The notes: generated from the letters alone by a model not told the origin. DNA of 64,000 bases from Pseudoalteromonas aurantia 208 (GCF_014858725.1 NZ_AQGV01000013.1:1-64000), one strand, 5' to 3'; shown: positions 1 to 10,081, counted from the stretch's first letter. Program-made: numbers and translations.

Positions 1-156
1 GGCTTCGACTCTTTCGGCTTCTGCTCTTTGCGCTTCTGCTCTTTCAGCTTCTGCTCTTTGCGCTTCTGCTCTTTGCGCTTCGACTCTTTGCGCTTCGACT
101 CTTTGCGCTTCTGCTCTTTCGGCTTCGACTCTTTCAGCTTCGACTCTTTCAGCTTC
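1..156 (-). repeat. 15-bp in-frame tandem repeat inside ftsY
   Basis: Ten and a bit copies of a 15-bp unit, GAAGC(C/T/G)(G/C)AAAGAG(T/C)(C/A), run without interruption to the window edge. Each encodes Glu-Ala-(Glu/Gln)-Arg-(Val/Ala), giving a highly charged helical segment in the FtsY A domain. Near-identity at the DNA level suggests recent expansion. The repeat may continue beyond position 1. Confidence 0.9.
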
Positions 157-273
157 AAGTTGCTTTGCTTGCTCTTTAGCGAGTTGCCCTTCTTGTGACT
201 CTTGTTGTGCTTGCTGTTCAGCTTCTTTCTTGCCAAAACCTAACCAAGACAAAAATTTATTCTTTTTTCCCAT
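1..273 (-). CDS. ftsY: FtsY, signal recognition particle receptor (N-terminal 91 codons; cut by window edge)
   Basis: FtsY is the GTPase that docks SRP-ribosome complexes at the inner membrane. Only the N-terminal A domain lies in the window, so the NG GTPase domain cannot be seen. The start is the ATG at 273. The first residues (MGKKNKFLSWLGFGKKE) have the basic, aromatic membrane-binding pattern usual at gamma-proteobacterial FtsY N-termini, followed by a Gln/Glu-rich stretch. Residues 40-91 are then an uninterrupted five-residue repeat of the form EA(E/Q)R(V/A). The divergent arrangement with rsmD is the same as in E. coli. The assignment rests on the N-terminus and this synteny; the catalytic domain is off the window. 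Confidence 0.85.
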   Translation of the reverse strand, partial: MGKKNKFLSWLGFGKKEAEQQAQQESQEGQLAKEQAKQLEAERVEAERVEAERAEAQRVEAQRVEAQRAEAQRAEAERAEAQRAEAERVEA

Positions 274-533
274 ACTCGCTAAATACCATGTCAATAAATC
301 TGATAAACTAAACTACAGTTTTGAGTTAACTCCGATGACAGAGCCTGCCCAAAACAACGTGTATGATCAGCCTTACCTTCCTACTTACCAATAGTTAGCA
401 TTAAAAGTAAGGAGATAAAGCTGACCTAAAATTAAAAATTGCTGCGCAGTGTAACATGTTCCTAAGGGATGAAAAATGCACGCTAAGTGATTTATAACAT
501 ATGAAACATTCAGATAGTGCGAACTGGCATACA

Positions 534-1136
534 ATGAGAAAGAAAACCCCTGTTAAAAAAGTAAACGCCGATGGATTTATTCGAATTATTAGCGGAAAAT
601 TCCGAGGCAGAAAGCTGCCAGTTAAAAACGTAGAGGGGTTAAGGCCCACAACGGATAGAATGAAAGAAACTGTGTTTAATTGGTTAATGCAAGATACCAG
701 AGACGCCAGAGTATTAGACTGCTTTGCGGGTTCTGGTGGCCTTGGTTTTGAAGCAATATCACGCTTTGCTGAGCATACTGATTTTATCGAATTAGACAAA
801 TATGCTGCGGCACAAATACAAAAAAATATCGATACATTAGAACTAAACCACGCACAGGTATTTAATAACAATAGTATTACTCTTTTAGAAAAAGGAAATA
901 CAGGCAAACCATATAGCTTAGTATTTGTAGATCCCCCTTTTAGAAAAGACTTCGCACACCTTTGCTGTCATGCTTTAGAAACCCACAATTGGCTTACTAA
1001 TGACGCTATTATTTACGTTGAAATTGAAAAAGAGCTCGATTTTAGCGCCCCAAAAGAATGGCAATTGCTAAAAGAAAAGCAAGCAGGACAAGTACTTTGT
1101 AAGCTATATCAACGTTCAGCGCTAGCAAGCAATTAA
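534..1136 (+). CDS. rsmD: 16S rRNA (guanine(966)-N(2))-methyltransferase RsmD
   Basis: Methylates G966 of 16S rRNA during 30S assembly, using SAM. It is a class I Rossmann methyltransferase: the SAM-binding motif FAGSGGLG lies near residues 64-71 and the amino-methyltransferase signature DPPF near residue 133. The N-terminal IRIISGKFRGRKLP and GLRPTTDR stretches are typical of RsmD. I take the ATG at 534, which gives a 15-residue lead before IRII, close to the E. coli form. An in-frame ATG at 501 would add 11 residues, and neither start has a clear ribosome binding site. The gene is divergent from ftsY. Confidence 0.93.
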   Translation: MRKKTPVKKVNADGFIRIISGKFRGRKLPVKNVEGLRPTTDRMKETVFNWLMQDTRDARVLDCFAGSGGLGFEAISRFAEHTDFIELDKYAAAQIQKNIDTLELNHAQVFNNNSITLLEKGNTGKPYSLVFVDPPFRKDFAHLCCHALETHNWLTNDAIIYVEIEKELDFSAPKEWQLLKEKQAGQVLCKLYQRSALASN

Positions 1137-1153
1137 TTTGCACTAATTTAAGC

Positions 1154-1183
1154 TTTACATATGGTAAGGCTTCAGATTACAAT
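1154..1183 (+). promoter_or_regulatory. sigma70 promoter of rpsU
   Basis: TTTACA (1154-1159) and TACAAT (1178-1183) are separated by 18 bp, each 5/6 to consensus. The predicted start is near 1190, leaving about a 70-nt leader before rpsU. Confidence 0.55.
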
Positions 1184-1261
1184 ACCGCACCATTTTTGAA
1201 CCACTTGATCAATCTTTGATCAGCGTGAGCATAGCTCATTAATTAGGTAGGTGAATTTTTA

Positions 1262-1477
1262 ATGCCAGTAATTAAAGTAAGAGAGAACGAACCGTTTGAC
1301 GTAGCACTTCGTCGTTTCAAGCGTTCATGTGAAAAAGCAGGTATCCTTTCAGAAGTTCGTCGTCGCGAGCATTATGAAAAACCAACAGCAGAGCGTAAGC
1401 GTAAAAAAGCTGCTGCAGTAAAGCGTCATATGAAAAAGCTTTCTCGCGAAAACGCACGTCGCGTTAAATTATACTAA
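1262..1477 (+). CDS. rpsU: 30S ribosomal protein S21
   Basis: Small, very basic 30S subunit protein that helps base-pairing of mRNA with the 3' end of 16S rRNA during initiation. Its 71 residues match the usual length, with the family signature [17 protein letters not shown] near the N-terminus and a Lys/Arg-rich tail ending in RRVKLY. It is the first gene of the rpsU-yqeY-dnaG-rpoD cluster. A purine-rich AGGTAGGTG lies upstream of the ATG. Confidence 0.97.
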   Translation: MPVIKVRENEPFDVALRRFKRSCEKAGILSEVRRREHYEKPTAERKRKKAAAVKRHMKKLSRENARRVKLY

Positions 1478-1497
1478 TTTGTTTAGGTCTTGTATAA

Positions 1498-1944
1498 ATG
1501 AGCCTTTTAACTAAGCTAAAAGACGCACAGAAAGATGCCATGCGCGCAAAAGACAAGATTCGTCTTGGTGCAATTCGTATGGTACTTGCTGAAATTAAAC
1601 AGCGTGAAATTGATAACCGTGTAACACTAGATGACGCAGGTATTACCTCTGTACTAGTGAAACTGGTTAAGCAACGTCGTGACTCATATACTCAGTTTAC
1701 TGATGCTGGTCGCGAAGATTTAGCTGAAATTGAAGCTAATGAAATCAAGGTGCTTGAAACTTTCTTGCCTCAGCCTTTGACTGATGAAGAAATCATTGCT
1801 TTGATTGATTCTGCTGTTACCGATACTGGTGCTGCAGGTATGCAAGACATGGGTAAAGTTATGGGTATAATCAAGTCTAAAGCTGAAGGTCGTGCCGATA
1901 TGGGCAAAATCTCAGGTTTAATTAAACAACGGTTAAGCGCATAG
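1498..1944 (+). CDS. yqeY: GatB/YqeY domain-containing protein
   Basis: A 148-residue stand-alone YqeY protein, homologous to the C-terminal tRNA-binding tail domain of GatB amidotransferase. The N-terminal half is helical (LTKLKDAQKDAMRAKDKIRL) and the C-terminal half contains the conserved DMGKVMG...KAEGRADMGKIS stretch. Its precise function is not established; a role near tRNA is inferred from GatB homology. It sits 20 bp after rpsU and before dnaG, an order also found in Vibrio, and it ends at a strong hairpin terminator. Confidence 0.9.
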   Translation: MSLLTKLKDAQKDAMRAKDKIRLGAIRMVLAEIKQREIDNRVTLDDAGITSVLVKLVKQRRDSYTQFTDAGREDLAEIEANEIKVLETFLPQPLTDEEIIALIDSAVTDTGAAGMQDMGKVMGIIKSKAEGRADMGKISGLIKQRLSA

Positions 1945-1972
1945 TCCCAACATACATAAAGTATGATTAAGT

Positions 1973-1998
1973 AAACCGAGCCTTGCGCTCGGTTTCTT
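1973..1998 (+). terminator. Intrinsic terminator after yqeY
   Basis: Perfect 9-bp stem AAACCGAGC (1973-1981) / GCTCGGTTT (1987-1995) with a 5-nt loop and a T-rich tail. It partly separates rpsU-yqeY from dnaG. Confidence 0.8.
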
Positions 1999-2048
1999 CG
2001 TATAAGCATTAAATTTTTGTTAGGAACGCTACAATAGCGACATAGCAT

Positions 2049-3806
2049 ATGGCTGGAAAAATCCCAAGACAATTTATTGATGACTTGCTTGCCAGAACCG
2101 ATATTGTCGATCTTATAGACGCACGTATCGGATTAAAAAAAGCAGGTAAAGATTATCAAGCTTGCTGTCCATTCCATAACGAAAAATCTCCTTCTTTTAC
2201 CGTCGCTAGAGACAAACAGTTCTATCATTGTTTTGGCTGCGGCGCGAATGGTAATGCTATTTCATTTATTATGGAGTACGACAAGCTCGAGTTTGTTGAT
2301 GCAATCGAAGAGCTGGCAAACTTACTTAACCTCGAAGTACCTCGAGAGCATGGCTCTGGAGCTCCTGAACGCAGTATTGAACAAAAACGTTCAGATTATG
2401 ACTTGATGTTACAAACCGCACAGTTTTATCAGCATCAACTTAAACATCACAAAAATGCAGCTAATGTAATTGAGTATGTCAAAGGTCGAGGGCTCTCAGG
2501 AGAAACCGTTCAACGTTACATGATGGGCTATGCACCTCCTGAATGGGAAAGCTTATGTCAACAAATCGGCCGCACAAACGCACATAAACAGCAGCTCGTT
2601 GAATTAAAGCTCGCCTCAGAAAAAACACCAGGTCGACAGTTTGATTTTTTCCGTGACCGCTTAATGTTCCCTATCAGAGATAAACGAGGACGTGTTATTG
2701 CCTTTGGTGGGCGTGTAATGGGCGCAGATCAAGGACCTAAATACTTAAACTCCCCAGAAACCCGTATTTTTCACAAAGGGTTTGAGCTGTATGGTTTATA
2801 CGAAGCTAAACAAGCGAACAATAAACTTGAGCAAATCCTCATTGTTGAAGGGTATATGGATGTAGTCGCACTTGCTGAGCAAGGAATTTCTTATTCAGTA
2901 GCAGCTTTAGGCACAGCAACAACCGCAGAACATATGCAAACTCTATTTCGCACAACCGACAAAGTAATATGTTGCTACGATGGAGATAGAGCTGGGCGCG
3001 ATGCTGCATGGCGCGCACTTGAACATGCTTTACCGAACTTAAAAGACGGGAAAGCATTACAATTTGTATTTTTACCTGATGGCGAAGATCCTGACTCATT
3101 AGTGCAGAAAGAAGGTAAAGATGCATTTGAGGCCCGCTACCACTCAGCTGATGATTTCTCTAAAGTACTTTTTAATAAATTAGCACAAAGCTGTGAATTA
3201 ACTTCAGATGCTGGCAAAGCTAAATTAATGAGTGATGCATTACCACTCATTAGTAAAGTACCCAGCGAGTACTATCAAGAAGGTTTGCTTAATACCCTTG
3301 CAAAATTAATAGGCCGTACACGTGAACAGCTAAGTACAAAACTCACGACACCAAAGCAACAGCAAAACATTGAGCGCAAATTTAAAGTCACTCCGATGCG
3401 CAGAGCGATAGGTTTACTTGTACAATATCCTAAATTAGCAACAAATATTGAGTACTTACCTGACTTAGCATTAATGAAAATACCTGGTATTGAATTGCTA
3501 TTAAGACTTCAATCAGTATGTTTACAGCATCCACAATACACGAGTGCTCAACTCCTAGAATCTTTTCGTGATCAGCCTGAATATGACTCCTTGAGAAAAC
3601 TCGCAGTGTGGCGCCATGACATCGATGAGCAAGCTCTAGTAAAAGAATTTCAGCATACTTTCAAATTTATTGAAGATCAGTGTTTAAATTTTCGGTTAGA
3701 GACACTATTAATAAAAGACAAAACTCAGGGCCTAAATAGTGATGAAAGACTAGAATGTGCATTATTAACTAAAGCTTTGACTAGCAGAAGAACTAGTCAA
3801 AATTAA
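2049..3806 (+). CDS. dnaG: DNA primase DnaG
   Basis: Synthesises RNA primers for Okazaki fragments and replication start. Its 585 residues are the usual length. The N-terminal CHC2 zinc finger is visible (CCPFH near residues 40-44, then CFGCG near 62). The TOPRIM core follows, with ILIVEGYMDV near residue 260 and the acidic YDGDRAGRDA near 310. The helical C-terminus is the part that binds DnaB helicase. The start MAGKIPRQFIDDLL aligns with E. coli MAGRIPRVFINDLL. It lies downstream of the yqeY terminator and upstream of rpoD, as in the classical macromolecular-synthesis operon. Confidence 0.98.
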   Translation: MAGKIPRQFIDDLLARTDIVDLIDARIGLKKAGKDYQACCPFHNEKSPSFTVARDKQFYHCFGCGANGNAISFIMEYDKLEFVDAIEELANLLNLEVPREHGSGAPERSIEQKRSDYDLMLQTAQFYQHQLKHHKNAANVIEYVKGRGLSGETVQRYMMGYAPPEWESLCQQIGRTNAHKQQLVELKLASEKTPGRQFDFFRDRLMFPIRDKRGRVIAFGGRVMGADQGPKYLNSPETRIFHKGFELYGLYEAKQANNKLEQILIVEGYMDVVALAEQGISYSVAALGTATTAEHMQTLFRTTDKVICCYDGDRAGRDAAWRALEHALPNLKDGKALQFVFLPDGEDPDSLVQKEGKDAFEARYHSADDFSKVLFNKLAQSCELTSDAGKAKLMSDALPLISKVPSEYYQEGLLNTLAKLIGRTREQLSTKLTTPKQQQNIERKFKVTPMRRAIGLLVQYPKLATNIEYLPDLALMKIPGIELLLRLQSVCLQHPQYTSAQLLESFRDQPEYDSLRKLAVWRHDIDEQALVKEFQHTFKFIEDQCLNFRLETLLIKDKTQGLNSDERLECALLTKALTSRRTSQN

Positions 3807-3822
3807 TTTTTGCTGTTATAAT
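3794..3822 (+). promoter_or_regulatory. Promoter of rpoD
   Basis: TAGTCA (3794-3799), a 17-bp spacer and a perfect TATAAT (3817-3822) preceded by TGT, an extended -10. It overlaps the 3' end of dnaG and would let rpoD be transcribed separately. Confidence 0.65.
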
Positions 3823-3910
3823 GTTCTATTCACGTGCGTCACGTAAATTATTCAGGTGTAGTAACTGGCGCCTGTTGTATCAACTTATCAGAGTGGAAGC
3901 ATAATTCTCT

Positions 3911-5749
3911 ATGGATCAAACTCCTCAGTCACAACTCAAACTTCTGATTCAGAAAGGTAAAGAGCAAGGTTACTTAACGTTTGCAGAAGTTAACGATCAC
4001 CTTCCACAAGACATAATAGACTCAGATCAAGTAGAAGATATTATAAGCATGATCAATGATATGGGTATTAAGGTTGCTGAAAATGCGCCTGATGCCGATG
4101 AATTGATGATGCAGGAAACTACAACCGATGAAGACGCAGCTGAAGCTGCTGCTGCGGCATTGGCAACGGTAGAAAAAGAAATTGGTCGTACAACAGACCC
4201 TGTGCGTATGTACATGCGTGAAATGGGTACTGTTGAGCTATTAACTCGTGAAGGCGAAATAAAAATCGCTAAGCGAATTGAAGAAGGTATCAATCAGGTA
4301 CAAATCTCTGTCGCAGAGTACCCTGAAGCAATTACTTATTTACTTGAACAATGGGATAAATTTGAAGCAGAAGAAATGCGCCTTAGTGACATTGTTTCTG
4401 GTTTCTTTGATCCTGATGCTGAAGAGACACAAATTACTGCAACACACATTGGTTCTGAGCTAAGTGATAAAGATTTAGCCGATGAAGACAATGAGTCTGA
4501 CGACGACGATGACGAAGATGAGGTAGACACAGGGCCAGATCCTGAAGAAGCGCGCGAGCACTTTGAAAAGTTACGTTCGTTATATACAGCAGCTCGTAAA
4601 GTATTTGAATCTAAAGGCCGTTCACACCCTGATGCGCAAGTTGCAATTCAGGAAATTGGTGACTTATTCCGTACTTTCAAACTTGTACCTAAACAGTTTG
4701 ATCGTATGGTTAACAATATGCGTGAAATGATGGACCGTGTTCGGGTTCAAGAACGTATTGTTATGAAGCAAGCTGTACAAATAGCAAAAGTTCCAAAGAA
4801 AACATTTGTTAAGCATTTCGCCAACAACGAAACGGATATGGCATGGGTTGACGCTGAAATCGCTGCTGGCGAAAAATATTCAGCTAAACTAGCTGAAGTA
4901 AAGCCTGAAATCGAACGCTGCATCAATAAACTGAGTGTAATTGAAGAAAGTACCGGTCTGAGCATCGAGCGTATAAAAGACATCAACCGTCGCATGAGTA
5001 TTGGTGAAGCAAAAGCTCGCCGTGCGAAAAAAGAAATGGTTGAAGCAAACTTACGTCTTGTAATCTCTATTGCGAAAAAATACACCAACCGAGGCTTACA
5101 ATTCTTGGATCTGATCCAAGAAGGTAATATTGGTTTGATGAAAGCGGTAGATAAGTTTGAATACCGCCGTGGTTATAAGTTCTCAACTTATGCAACGTGG
5201 TGGATCCGTCAGGCTATTACACGGTCAATTGCTGACCAAGCACGAACAATCCGTATTCCTGTGCACATGATTGAAACGATTAATAAATTAAATCGTATTT
5301 CACGTCAAATGCTGCAAGAAATGGGTCGTGAGCCTAGCCCTGAAGAGCTGGCTGAGCGCATGATGATGCCAGAAGACAAAATTCGTAAAGTACTGAAAAT
5401 TGCCAAAGAGCCAATCTCAATGGAGACGCCCATTGGTGATGATGAAGACTCACATCTTGGTGATTTCATCGAAGACACAACGATTGAGTCTCCGATTGAT
5501 TCAGCAACAATGGAAAGCCTTCGTGGTGCCACCAATGAAGTGCTGGCAGGCTTAACAGCAAGAGAAGCGAAAGTATTACGTATGCGTTTTGGTATTGATA
5601 TGAATACCGACCATACACTTGAAGAAGTAGGTAAGCAGTTTGACGTAACCCGTGAACGTATTCGTCAGATTGAAGCGAAGGCATTACGTAAGTTACGCCA
5701 CCCTTCTCGCTCAGATCTATTAAAAAGCTTCTTAGATGTAAAAGGCTAA
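3911..5749 (+). CDS. rpoD: RNA polymerase primary sigma factor RpoD (sigma-70)
   Basis: The housekeeping sigma factor. In its 612 residues, region 1.1 is N-terminal, region 1.2 covers [11 protein letters not shown] near residue 97, and the non-conserved region carries an acidic tract (mostly Asp/Glu, residues ~193-210). Region 2 has [12 protein letters not shown] and [13 protein letters not shown], and region 4 ends with the helix-turn-helix [18 protein letters not shown]. Length and order match E. coli RpoD (613 residues). It has its own promoter in the dnaG-rpoD gap and is followed by a strong terminator. Confidence 0.99.
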   Translation: MDQTPQSQLKLLIQKGKEQGYLTFAEVNDHLPQDIIDSDQVEDIISMINDMGIKVAENAPDADELMMQETTTDEDAAEAAAAALATVEKEIGRTTDPVRMYMREMGTVELLTREGEIKIAKRIEEGINQVQISVAEYPEAITYLLEQWDKFEAEEMRLSDIVSGFFDPDAEETQITATHIGSELSDKDLADEDNESDDDDDEDEVDTGPDPEEAREHFEKLRSLYTAARKVFESKGRSHPDAQVAIQEIGDLFRTFKLVPKQFDRMVNNMREMMDRVRVQERIVMKQAVQIAKVPKKTFVKHFANNETDMAWVDAEIAAGEKYSAKLAEVKPEIERCINKLSVIEESTGLSIERIKDINRRMSIGEAKARRAKKEMVEANLRLVISIAKKYTNRGLQFLDLIQEGNIGLMKAVDKFEYRRGYKFSTYATWWIRQAITRSIADQARTIRIPVHMIETINKLNRISRQMLQEMGREPSPEELAERMMMPEDKIRKVLKIAKEPISMETPIGDDEDSHLGDFIEDTTIESPIDSATMESLRGATNEVLAGLTAREAKVLRMRFGIDMNTDHTLEEVGKQFDVTRERIRQIEAKALRKLRHPSRSDLLKSFLDVKG

Positions 5750-5776
5750 CCCCTTTTTACAAAAAGATTTTTATCT

Positions 5777-5802
5777 AAAAAGGCCGCTTTAGCGGCCTTT
5801 TT
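5777..5802 (+). terminator. Intrinsic terminator after rpoD
   Basis: Stem AAAAAGGCCGC (5777-5787) / GCGGCCTTTTT (5792-5802), loop TTTA, ending in a T run. Confidence 0.9.
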
Positions 5803-5827
5803 GTTGACATATTTATTAGGAATAATC

Positions 5828-6712
5828 ATGGCTTGGATCCAAATCCGAATTCACGCAAACAAAGACTCTGCCGACCAACTTAGTGACTTATTACTGGATG
5901 TTGGCTGCCCTTCAGTGACCTTTATGGACGCCAGCAATAATCCTGTCTACGAACCTAAGCCAGGCGAAGTGATCTTATGGCCTGATACGCTTGTGATTGG
6001 CCTTTTCGATGCAGCTCATGATATGGATGTAGTCGTTGCTTACCTCAAAGCCAATAGTGACTCTGAGCTTACCTATAAGATTGAGCAGCTTGAGGACAAA
6101 GACTGGGAACGTGAGTGGATGGATAACTTTCACCCAATTAAGTTTGGCGAGCGCCTGTGGATCTGTCCAAGCTGGCGAGATATTCCTGAACCAGATGCAG
6201 TCAATGTATTACTCGATCCTGGCCTTGCGTTTGGCACCGGGACTCATGCTACCACATCACTGTGCTTAAAGTGGCTAGAACGCCAAGATTTAACCGGTAA
6301 AACCGTCGTTGATTTTGGCTGTGGCTCAGGCATCCTAGGCATTGCAGCCATTAAGCTTGGCGCTGAGCGCGTGATCGGTATCGATATCGACCCTCAGGCA
6401 CTCGCTGCAAGTAAAGATAATGCAGGGCGCAATGGTGTTGCTGATCAGCTTGAAGTCTATTTACCGGAAAACCAACCTGAATTTAGTGCTGATATTGTGG
6501 TTGCCAATATTCTCGCTCAACCTCTGCGAGAGCTGCACGAAATCATTTTAGCATTTCTAAAACCAGGTGGTGAAATCGCCATGTCAGGAATTTTAGAAGA
6601 GCAAGCTCAGTCTGTTGCAACAGTTTACGCGCCATTTATTCAACTTGATGACATTGCACAAGAGGGTGAATGGACACGTGTAAGTGGCCATAAAAATATC
6701 CGTGAGAGTTAG
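5828..6712 (+). CDS. prmA: Ribosomal protein L11 methyltransferase PrmA
   Basis: Trimethylates lysines and the N-terminus of ribosomal protein L11 using SAM. The protein has 294 residues. The N-terminal substrate-recognition domain begins MAWIQIRI, the SAM motif [15 protein letters not shown] lies in the middle, and NILAQPL takes the place of the NPPY-type motif. [15 protein letters not shown] is the family signature. The ATG at 5828 is preceded by TTAGGA; an upstream in-frame TTG at 5801 lies inside the rpoD terminator and is rejected. Followed by a hairpin terminator. Confidence 0.96.
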   Translation: MAWIQIRIHANKDSADQLSDLLLDVGCPSVTFMDASNNPVYEPKPGEVILWPDTLVIGLFDAAHDMDVVVAYLKANSDSELTYKIEQLEDKDWEREWMDNFHPIKFGERLWICPSWRDIPEPDAVNVLLDPGLAFGTGTHATTSLCLKWLERQDLTGKTVVDFGCGSGILGIAAIKLGAERVIGIDIDPQALAASKDNAGRNGVADQLEVYLPENQPEFSADIVVANILAQPLRELHEIILAFLKPGGEIAMSGILEEQAQSVATVYAPFIQLDDIAQEGEWTRVSGHKNIRES

Positions 6713-6723
6713 TAGTTTGTAAC

Positions 6724-6757
6724 TGGTAAAGCCTCGCTTTAACAGGCTTTACCATTT
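6724..6757 (+). terminator. Terminator after prmA
   Basis: Perfect 11-bp stem TGGTAAAGCCT (6724-6734) / AGGCTTTACCA (6744-6754) with a 9-nt loop, followed by TTTATTTT. Confidence 0.75.
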
Positions 6758-6902
6758 ATTTTCATAAAACAGTCTGAACATTTTTCAATCACCATGAAAA
6801 ATTTAGATTAAAAAACAGTCAAATAAATCGAACTCTCAAACTGTTATAAAAAGTCAACCCACTAAGTTTAAAAAAAAAGCAATAATGTTCAATTTATAGC
6901 CT

Positions 6903-6938
6903 TTGATTTTTGCAAAAAAAGCCGTAAACTTAGCGCCC
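6903..6938 (+). promoter_or_regulatory. dusB-fis promoter with GC-rich discriminator
   Basis: TTGATT (6903-6908), a 16-bp spacer and TAAACT (6925-6930), then TAGCGCCC. A GC-rich discriminator is the hallmark of stringently controlled (ppGpp/DksA) promoters, and E. coli fis is controlled that way. Control here is inferred. Confidence 0.5.
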
Positions 6939-6964
6939 CTTGAAAAGAGGCAGATTGAACTACT

Positions 6965-7936
6965 GTGCGTATTGGTCCTTACCAACTTGATAACAACATT
7001 ATTGTGGCCCCTATGGCAGGGATCACAGATAGACCGTTTAGACAACTTTGCCGCCAATTAGGGGCTGGGTTAGCTGTTTCGGAAATGATGTCTTCAAATC
7101 CAAAGGTATGGAAAACTGACAAATCGATGAACCGCATGGATCATAGTGGTGAGTCAGGCGTTCGTTCAGTACAAATTGCTGGTGCCGATCCGGAATTAAT
7201 GGCGCAAGCAGCTCAGTTCAATGTTGCAAATGGGGCACAGATCATAGATATCAATATGGGCTGCCCCGCAAAGAAAGTGAATAAAAAGCTGGCAGGCTCA
7301 GCATTGTTACAATATCCAGATTTAGTGGAAGAGATAGTTGATGCGGTAGTAAATGCTGTTGAAGTACCTGTAACACTTAAAATCCGCACAGGATGGAATA
7401 CGGAAAATCGTAACGGGGTTGAGATTGCCAAAATTGCTGAACGTAATGGCATTGCTTCACTTGCTGTACATGGCCGCACAAAAGCGTGTATGTACAAAGG
7501 TGAGGCTGAATATGTCACGATTAGGGATATAAAACGTTCGGTATCAATACCTGTGGTTGCCAATGGTGATATCACATCACCAGAGAAAGCGAAGCAGGTA
7601 CTGGAATATACGGGTGCAGATGCCATCATGATTGGTCGAGCCGCCCAAGGTCGCCCTTGGATTTTTAGGGAGATAGACCACTTTTTGCGAACTGGAAAAC
7701 ACCTACCTACGCCAGAAATATCTGAAGTACGTAGTATTTTGATGGAGCATTTAATTAATCTTCATCAGTTTTACGGGGAGCCAATGGGAGCGCGTATCGC
7801 ACGTAAACATGTATCTTGGTATTTGCAAACCCATGACCAAGCAGGTCAGTTTAGGCGAGTATTCAATGCCCTCGAAGCGCCAAATGAGCAAATCGAGGCA
7901 TTGGAAAAATACTTTGAAACACTAGCAGCTAACTAA
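6965..7936 (+). CDS. dusB: tRNA-dihydrouridine synthase B
   Basis: FMN-dependent reduction of uridine in tRNA; E. coli DusB modifies U17. The protein has 323 residues. The TIM-barrel start is VAPMAGITDRPFR, the catalytic cysteine lies in MGCPAKKVN (near residue 103), and the FMN phosphate site is ANGDITS / IMIGRAAQGRPW. Translation starts at GTG 6965, giving MRIGPYQL, in register with E. coli MRIGQYQL. It is the first gene of the conserved dusB-fis operon, 18 bp before fis. Confidence 0.97.
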   Translation: MRIGPYQLDNNIIVAPMAGITDRPFRQLCRQLGAGLAVSEMMSSNPKVWKTDKSMNRMDHSGESGVRSVQIAGADPELMAQAAQFNVANGAQIIDINMGCPAKKVNKKLAGSALLQYPDLVEEIVDAVVNAVEVPVTLKIRTGWNTENRNGVEIAKIAERNGIASLAVHGRTKACMYKGEAEYVTIRDIKRSVSIPVVANGDITSPEKAKQVLEYTGADAIMIGRAAQGRPWIFREIDHFLRTGKHLPTPEISEVRSILMEHLINLHQFYGEPMGARIARKHVSWYLQTHDQAGQFRRVFNALEAPNEQIEALEKYFETLAAN

Positions 7937-7954
7937 GAAAGAAAGAGACATACG

Positions 7955-8245
7955 ATGTTCGAACAAAATGTGACTTCTCCATTTATCACTAACGCTCATG
8001 TTCAGTCACAAGAGAAACCGCAACCTTTACGTGATGCAGTAAAAAAAGCTGTTCATCACTATTTAAAGCAGCTTAATGGTCAAGATGTACAAGACGTATA
8101 CGACCTTGTTCTTTCTGAGCTAGAAGCGCCATTACTTGAAGAAGTAATGACATACACACGTGGTAACCAAACACGTGCAGCAATCTTACTTGGTATCAAC
8201 CGTGGTACTCTTCGTAAGAAGCTAAAAAAATACGGCATGAACTAA
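7955..8245 (+). CDS. fis: Nucleoid protein / global regulator Fis
   Basis: Dimeric DNA-bending protein of growing cells. The protein has 96 residues. The C-terminal helix-turn-helix [18 protein letters not shown] and the KKLKKYGMN terminus match E. coli Fis almost exactly, as does the [10 protein letters not shown] core helix. The N-terminal beta-hairpin region is slightly shorter than in E. coli. The purine-rich AAGAAAGAAAGAGA precedes the ATG. It is translated from the dusB transcript and followed by a strong terminator. Confidence 0.99.
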   Translation: MFEQNVTSPFITNAHVQSQEKPQPLRDAVKKAVHHYLKQLNGQDVQDVYDLVLSELEAPLLEEVMTYTRGNQTRAAILLGINRGTLRKKLKKYGMN

Positions 8246-8267
8246 GCACTCGCTTAATTCATCCTAA

Positions 8268-8300
8268 ATACAAAAAGCACTTTAATTGTGCTTTTTGTAT
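8268..8300 (+). terminator. Intrinsic terminator after fis
   Basis: Perfect 13-bp stem ATACAAAAAGCAC (8268-8280) / GTGCTTTTTGTAT (8288-8300) with a 7-nt loop and a T run in the 3' arm; can work in both directions. Confidence 0.85.
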
Positions 8301-8494
8301 TTTATTCCTCTCATTTTGATTTCCAGCATTCTTCCTTGGCACTTAATCCAGACATTAAACCCTTGCTAACCAAATAAATTGTAATTTTCTCAACTGCACT
8401 TTTGCCTTTTCCATCGTTTTCTTGTTCCAGATAGGCTAAAATAGCGCCCTTCTAAGCTAGCCCTTAACTTATCATTGAGGAAACCCTAACCATC

Positions 8495-10081
8495 ATGGAT
8501 ATACATCGTCCAATTCGTCGCGCACTATTAAGTGTGTCAGATAAAACCGGTATCGTTGAATTAGCCCAAGCACTAAGTGCGCAAGGCGTTGAGATTTTAT
8601 CAACTGGCGGTACATACAAATTATTAGCTGATAACGGCATTGCTGCCACGGAAGTATCTGACTATACAGGTCACCCTGAAATCATGGATGGTCGCGTTAA
8701 AACACTTCACCCTAAAGTACACGGTGGCATATTAGCCCGTCGCGGCCAGGATGAAGGCGTTATGACAGAAAACGATATTTCTGCAATTGACATGGTTGTG
8801 GTTAACTTATACCCCTTTGCACAAACTGTTGCAAAAGCTGACTGCAGCCTTGAAGACGCAATTGAAAACATTGATATCGGCGGCCCAACTATGGTCCGTG
8901 CAGCAGCAAAAAATCACAAAGATGTGACTATTGTTGTAAATGCACAAGATTACACCCGCGTTATTGCTGAATTGAATGAAAACAATGGTTCAACAACTTA
9001 CCAAACGCGTTTTGATCTTGCCATTGCTGCCTATGAACACACCGCACAGTACGACGGAATGATTGCCAACTATTTTGGTAAAATGGTGCCTGATTACACT
9101 GAAGAAGCCGCTACTGAGACTAAATTCCCGCGTACTATCAATATGCAATTCACTAAAAAGCAAGACATGCGCTACGGTGAAAACTCTCACCAAGACGCTG
9201 CTTTTTATGTTGAAAATGATTTGCAAGAAGCGTCTGTTGCCACAGCAGCACAATTACAAGGTAAAGCGCTATCTTTCAATAATATTGCTGACACCGACGC
9301 AGCACTAGAGTGTGTAAAAGAATTTGACGCACCTGCGTGTGTTATCGTTAAACATGCAAATCCATGTGGTGTTGCTGTTGACGAAAACATTTTAGCTGCA
9401 TACGACAGAGCATTTAAAACCGATCCAACGTCTGCCTTTGGCGGCATTATCGCATTCAACCGCGAGCTCGATGCAACAACCGCTGAAGCGATTGTGGCAC
9501 GTCAATTTGTAGAAGTAATCATTGCCCCAAGTATAAGTGAAGAAGCGGCGCAAATTGTTGCTGCAAAGAAAAACGTTCGTTTACTAGAATGTGGACAGTG
9601 GGATGCGAAAACAACCCAATCTGATATCAAGCGCGTCAATGGTGGTATTTTAGTTCAAGATCGCGACCAAGGCATGGTAACGCTTGGTGATTTAACCGTG
9701 GTTTCAAAACGCCAACCGACAGAACAAGAACTGAAAGATCTGCTATTTTGCTGGAAAGTCGCTAAATTTGTTAAGTCTAACGCAATTGTTTATGCCCGTG
9801 ACGGAATGACAATTGGTGTTGGTGCAGGTCAAATGAGCCGTGTTTACTCTGCTAAAATTGCAGGTATTAAAGCTGCTGATGAGAACTTAGAAGTAAAAGG
9901 TTCAGTCATGGCATCTGATGCATTCTTCCCATTCCGTGATGGTATTGATGCTGCAGCGGCAGCGGGTATTACCGCCGTTATACAGCCTGGCGGCTCAATG
10001 CGCGATGAAGAAGTTATTGCCGCAGCAGATGAAGCTGGCATGGCAATGGTATTAACTGGCATGCGTCACTTCCGTCATTAA
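8495..10081 (+). CDS. purH: Bifunctional AICAR formyltransferase / IMP cyclohydrolase PurH
   Basis: Last two steps of de novo IMP synthesis. The protein has 528 residues (E. coli 529). The N-terminal MGS-like cyclohydrolase domain carries [12 protein letters not shown] and STGGTYKLL, with [15 protein letters not shown]. The C-terminal AICAR transformylase domain has the Lys-His pair in [11 protein letters not shown] (near residue 285) and the ending [11 protein letters not shown] found no clear PurR box upstream. purD lies 950 bp downstream with a lipoprotein gene between them; in E. coli purH and purD are adjacent. Confidence 0.98.
   Translation: MDIHRPIRRALLSVSDKTGIVELAQALSAQGVEILSTGGTYKLLADNGIAATEVSDYTGHPEIMDGRVKTLHPKVHGGILARRGQDEGVMTENDISAIDMVVVNLYPFAQTVAKADCSLEDAIENIDIGGPTMVRAAAKNHKDVTIVVNAQDYTRVIAELNENNGSTTYQTRFDLAIAAYEHTAQYDGMIANYFGKMVPDYTEEAATETKFPRTINMQFTKKQDMRYGENSHQDAAFYVENDLQEASVATAAQLQGKALSFNNIADTDAALECVKEFDAPACVIVKHANPCGVAVDENILAAYDRAFKTDPTSAFGGIIAFNRELDATTAEAIVARQFVEVIIAPSISEEAAQIVAAKKNVRLLECGQWDAKTTQSDIKRVNGGILVQDRDQGMVTLGDLTVVSKRQPTEQELKDLLFCWKVAKFVKSNAIVYARDGMTIGVGAGQMSRVYSAKIAGIKAADENLEVKGSVMASDAFFPFRDGIDAAAAAGITAVIQPGGSMRDEEVIAAADEAGMAMVLTGMRHFRH

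Noticed and set aside
1205..1222. Two TTGATCA copies 11 bp apart in the rpsU leader
   Set aside because: Short and lying within the transcribed leader; could be an FNR-like or GATC element, but the spacing does not fit FNR and there is no other support.
4336..4530. Ser-rich antisense frame in rpoD
   Set aside because: It is the complement of the acidic Asp/Glu tract of RpoD (GAC/GAT read as Ser codons), not a gene.
8246..8494. PurR operator before purH
   Set aside because: No match to the 16-bp PurR palindrome; only AT-rich sequence and the fis terminator are seen.
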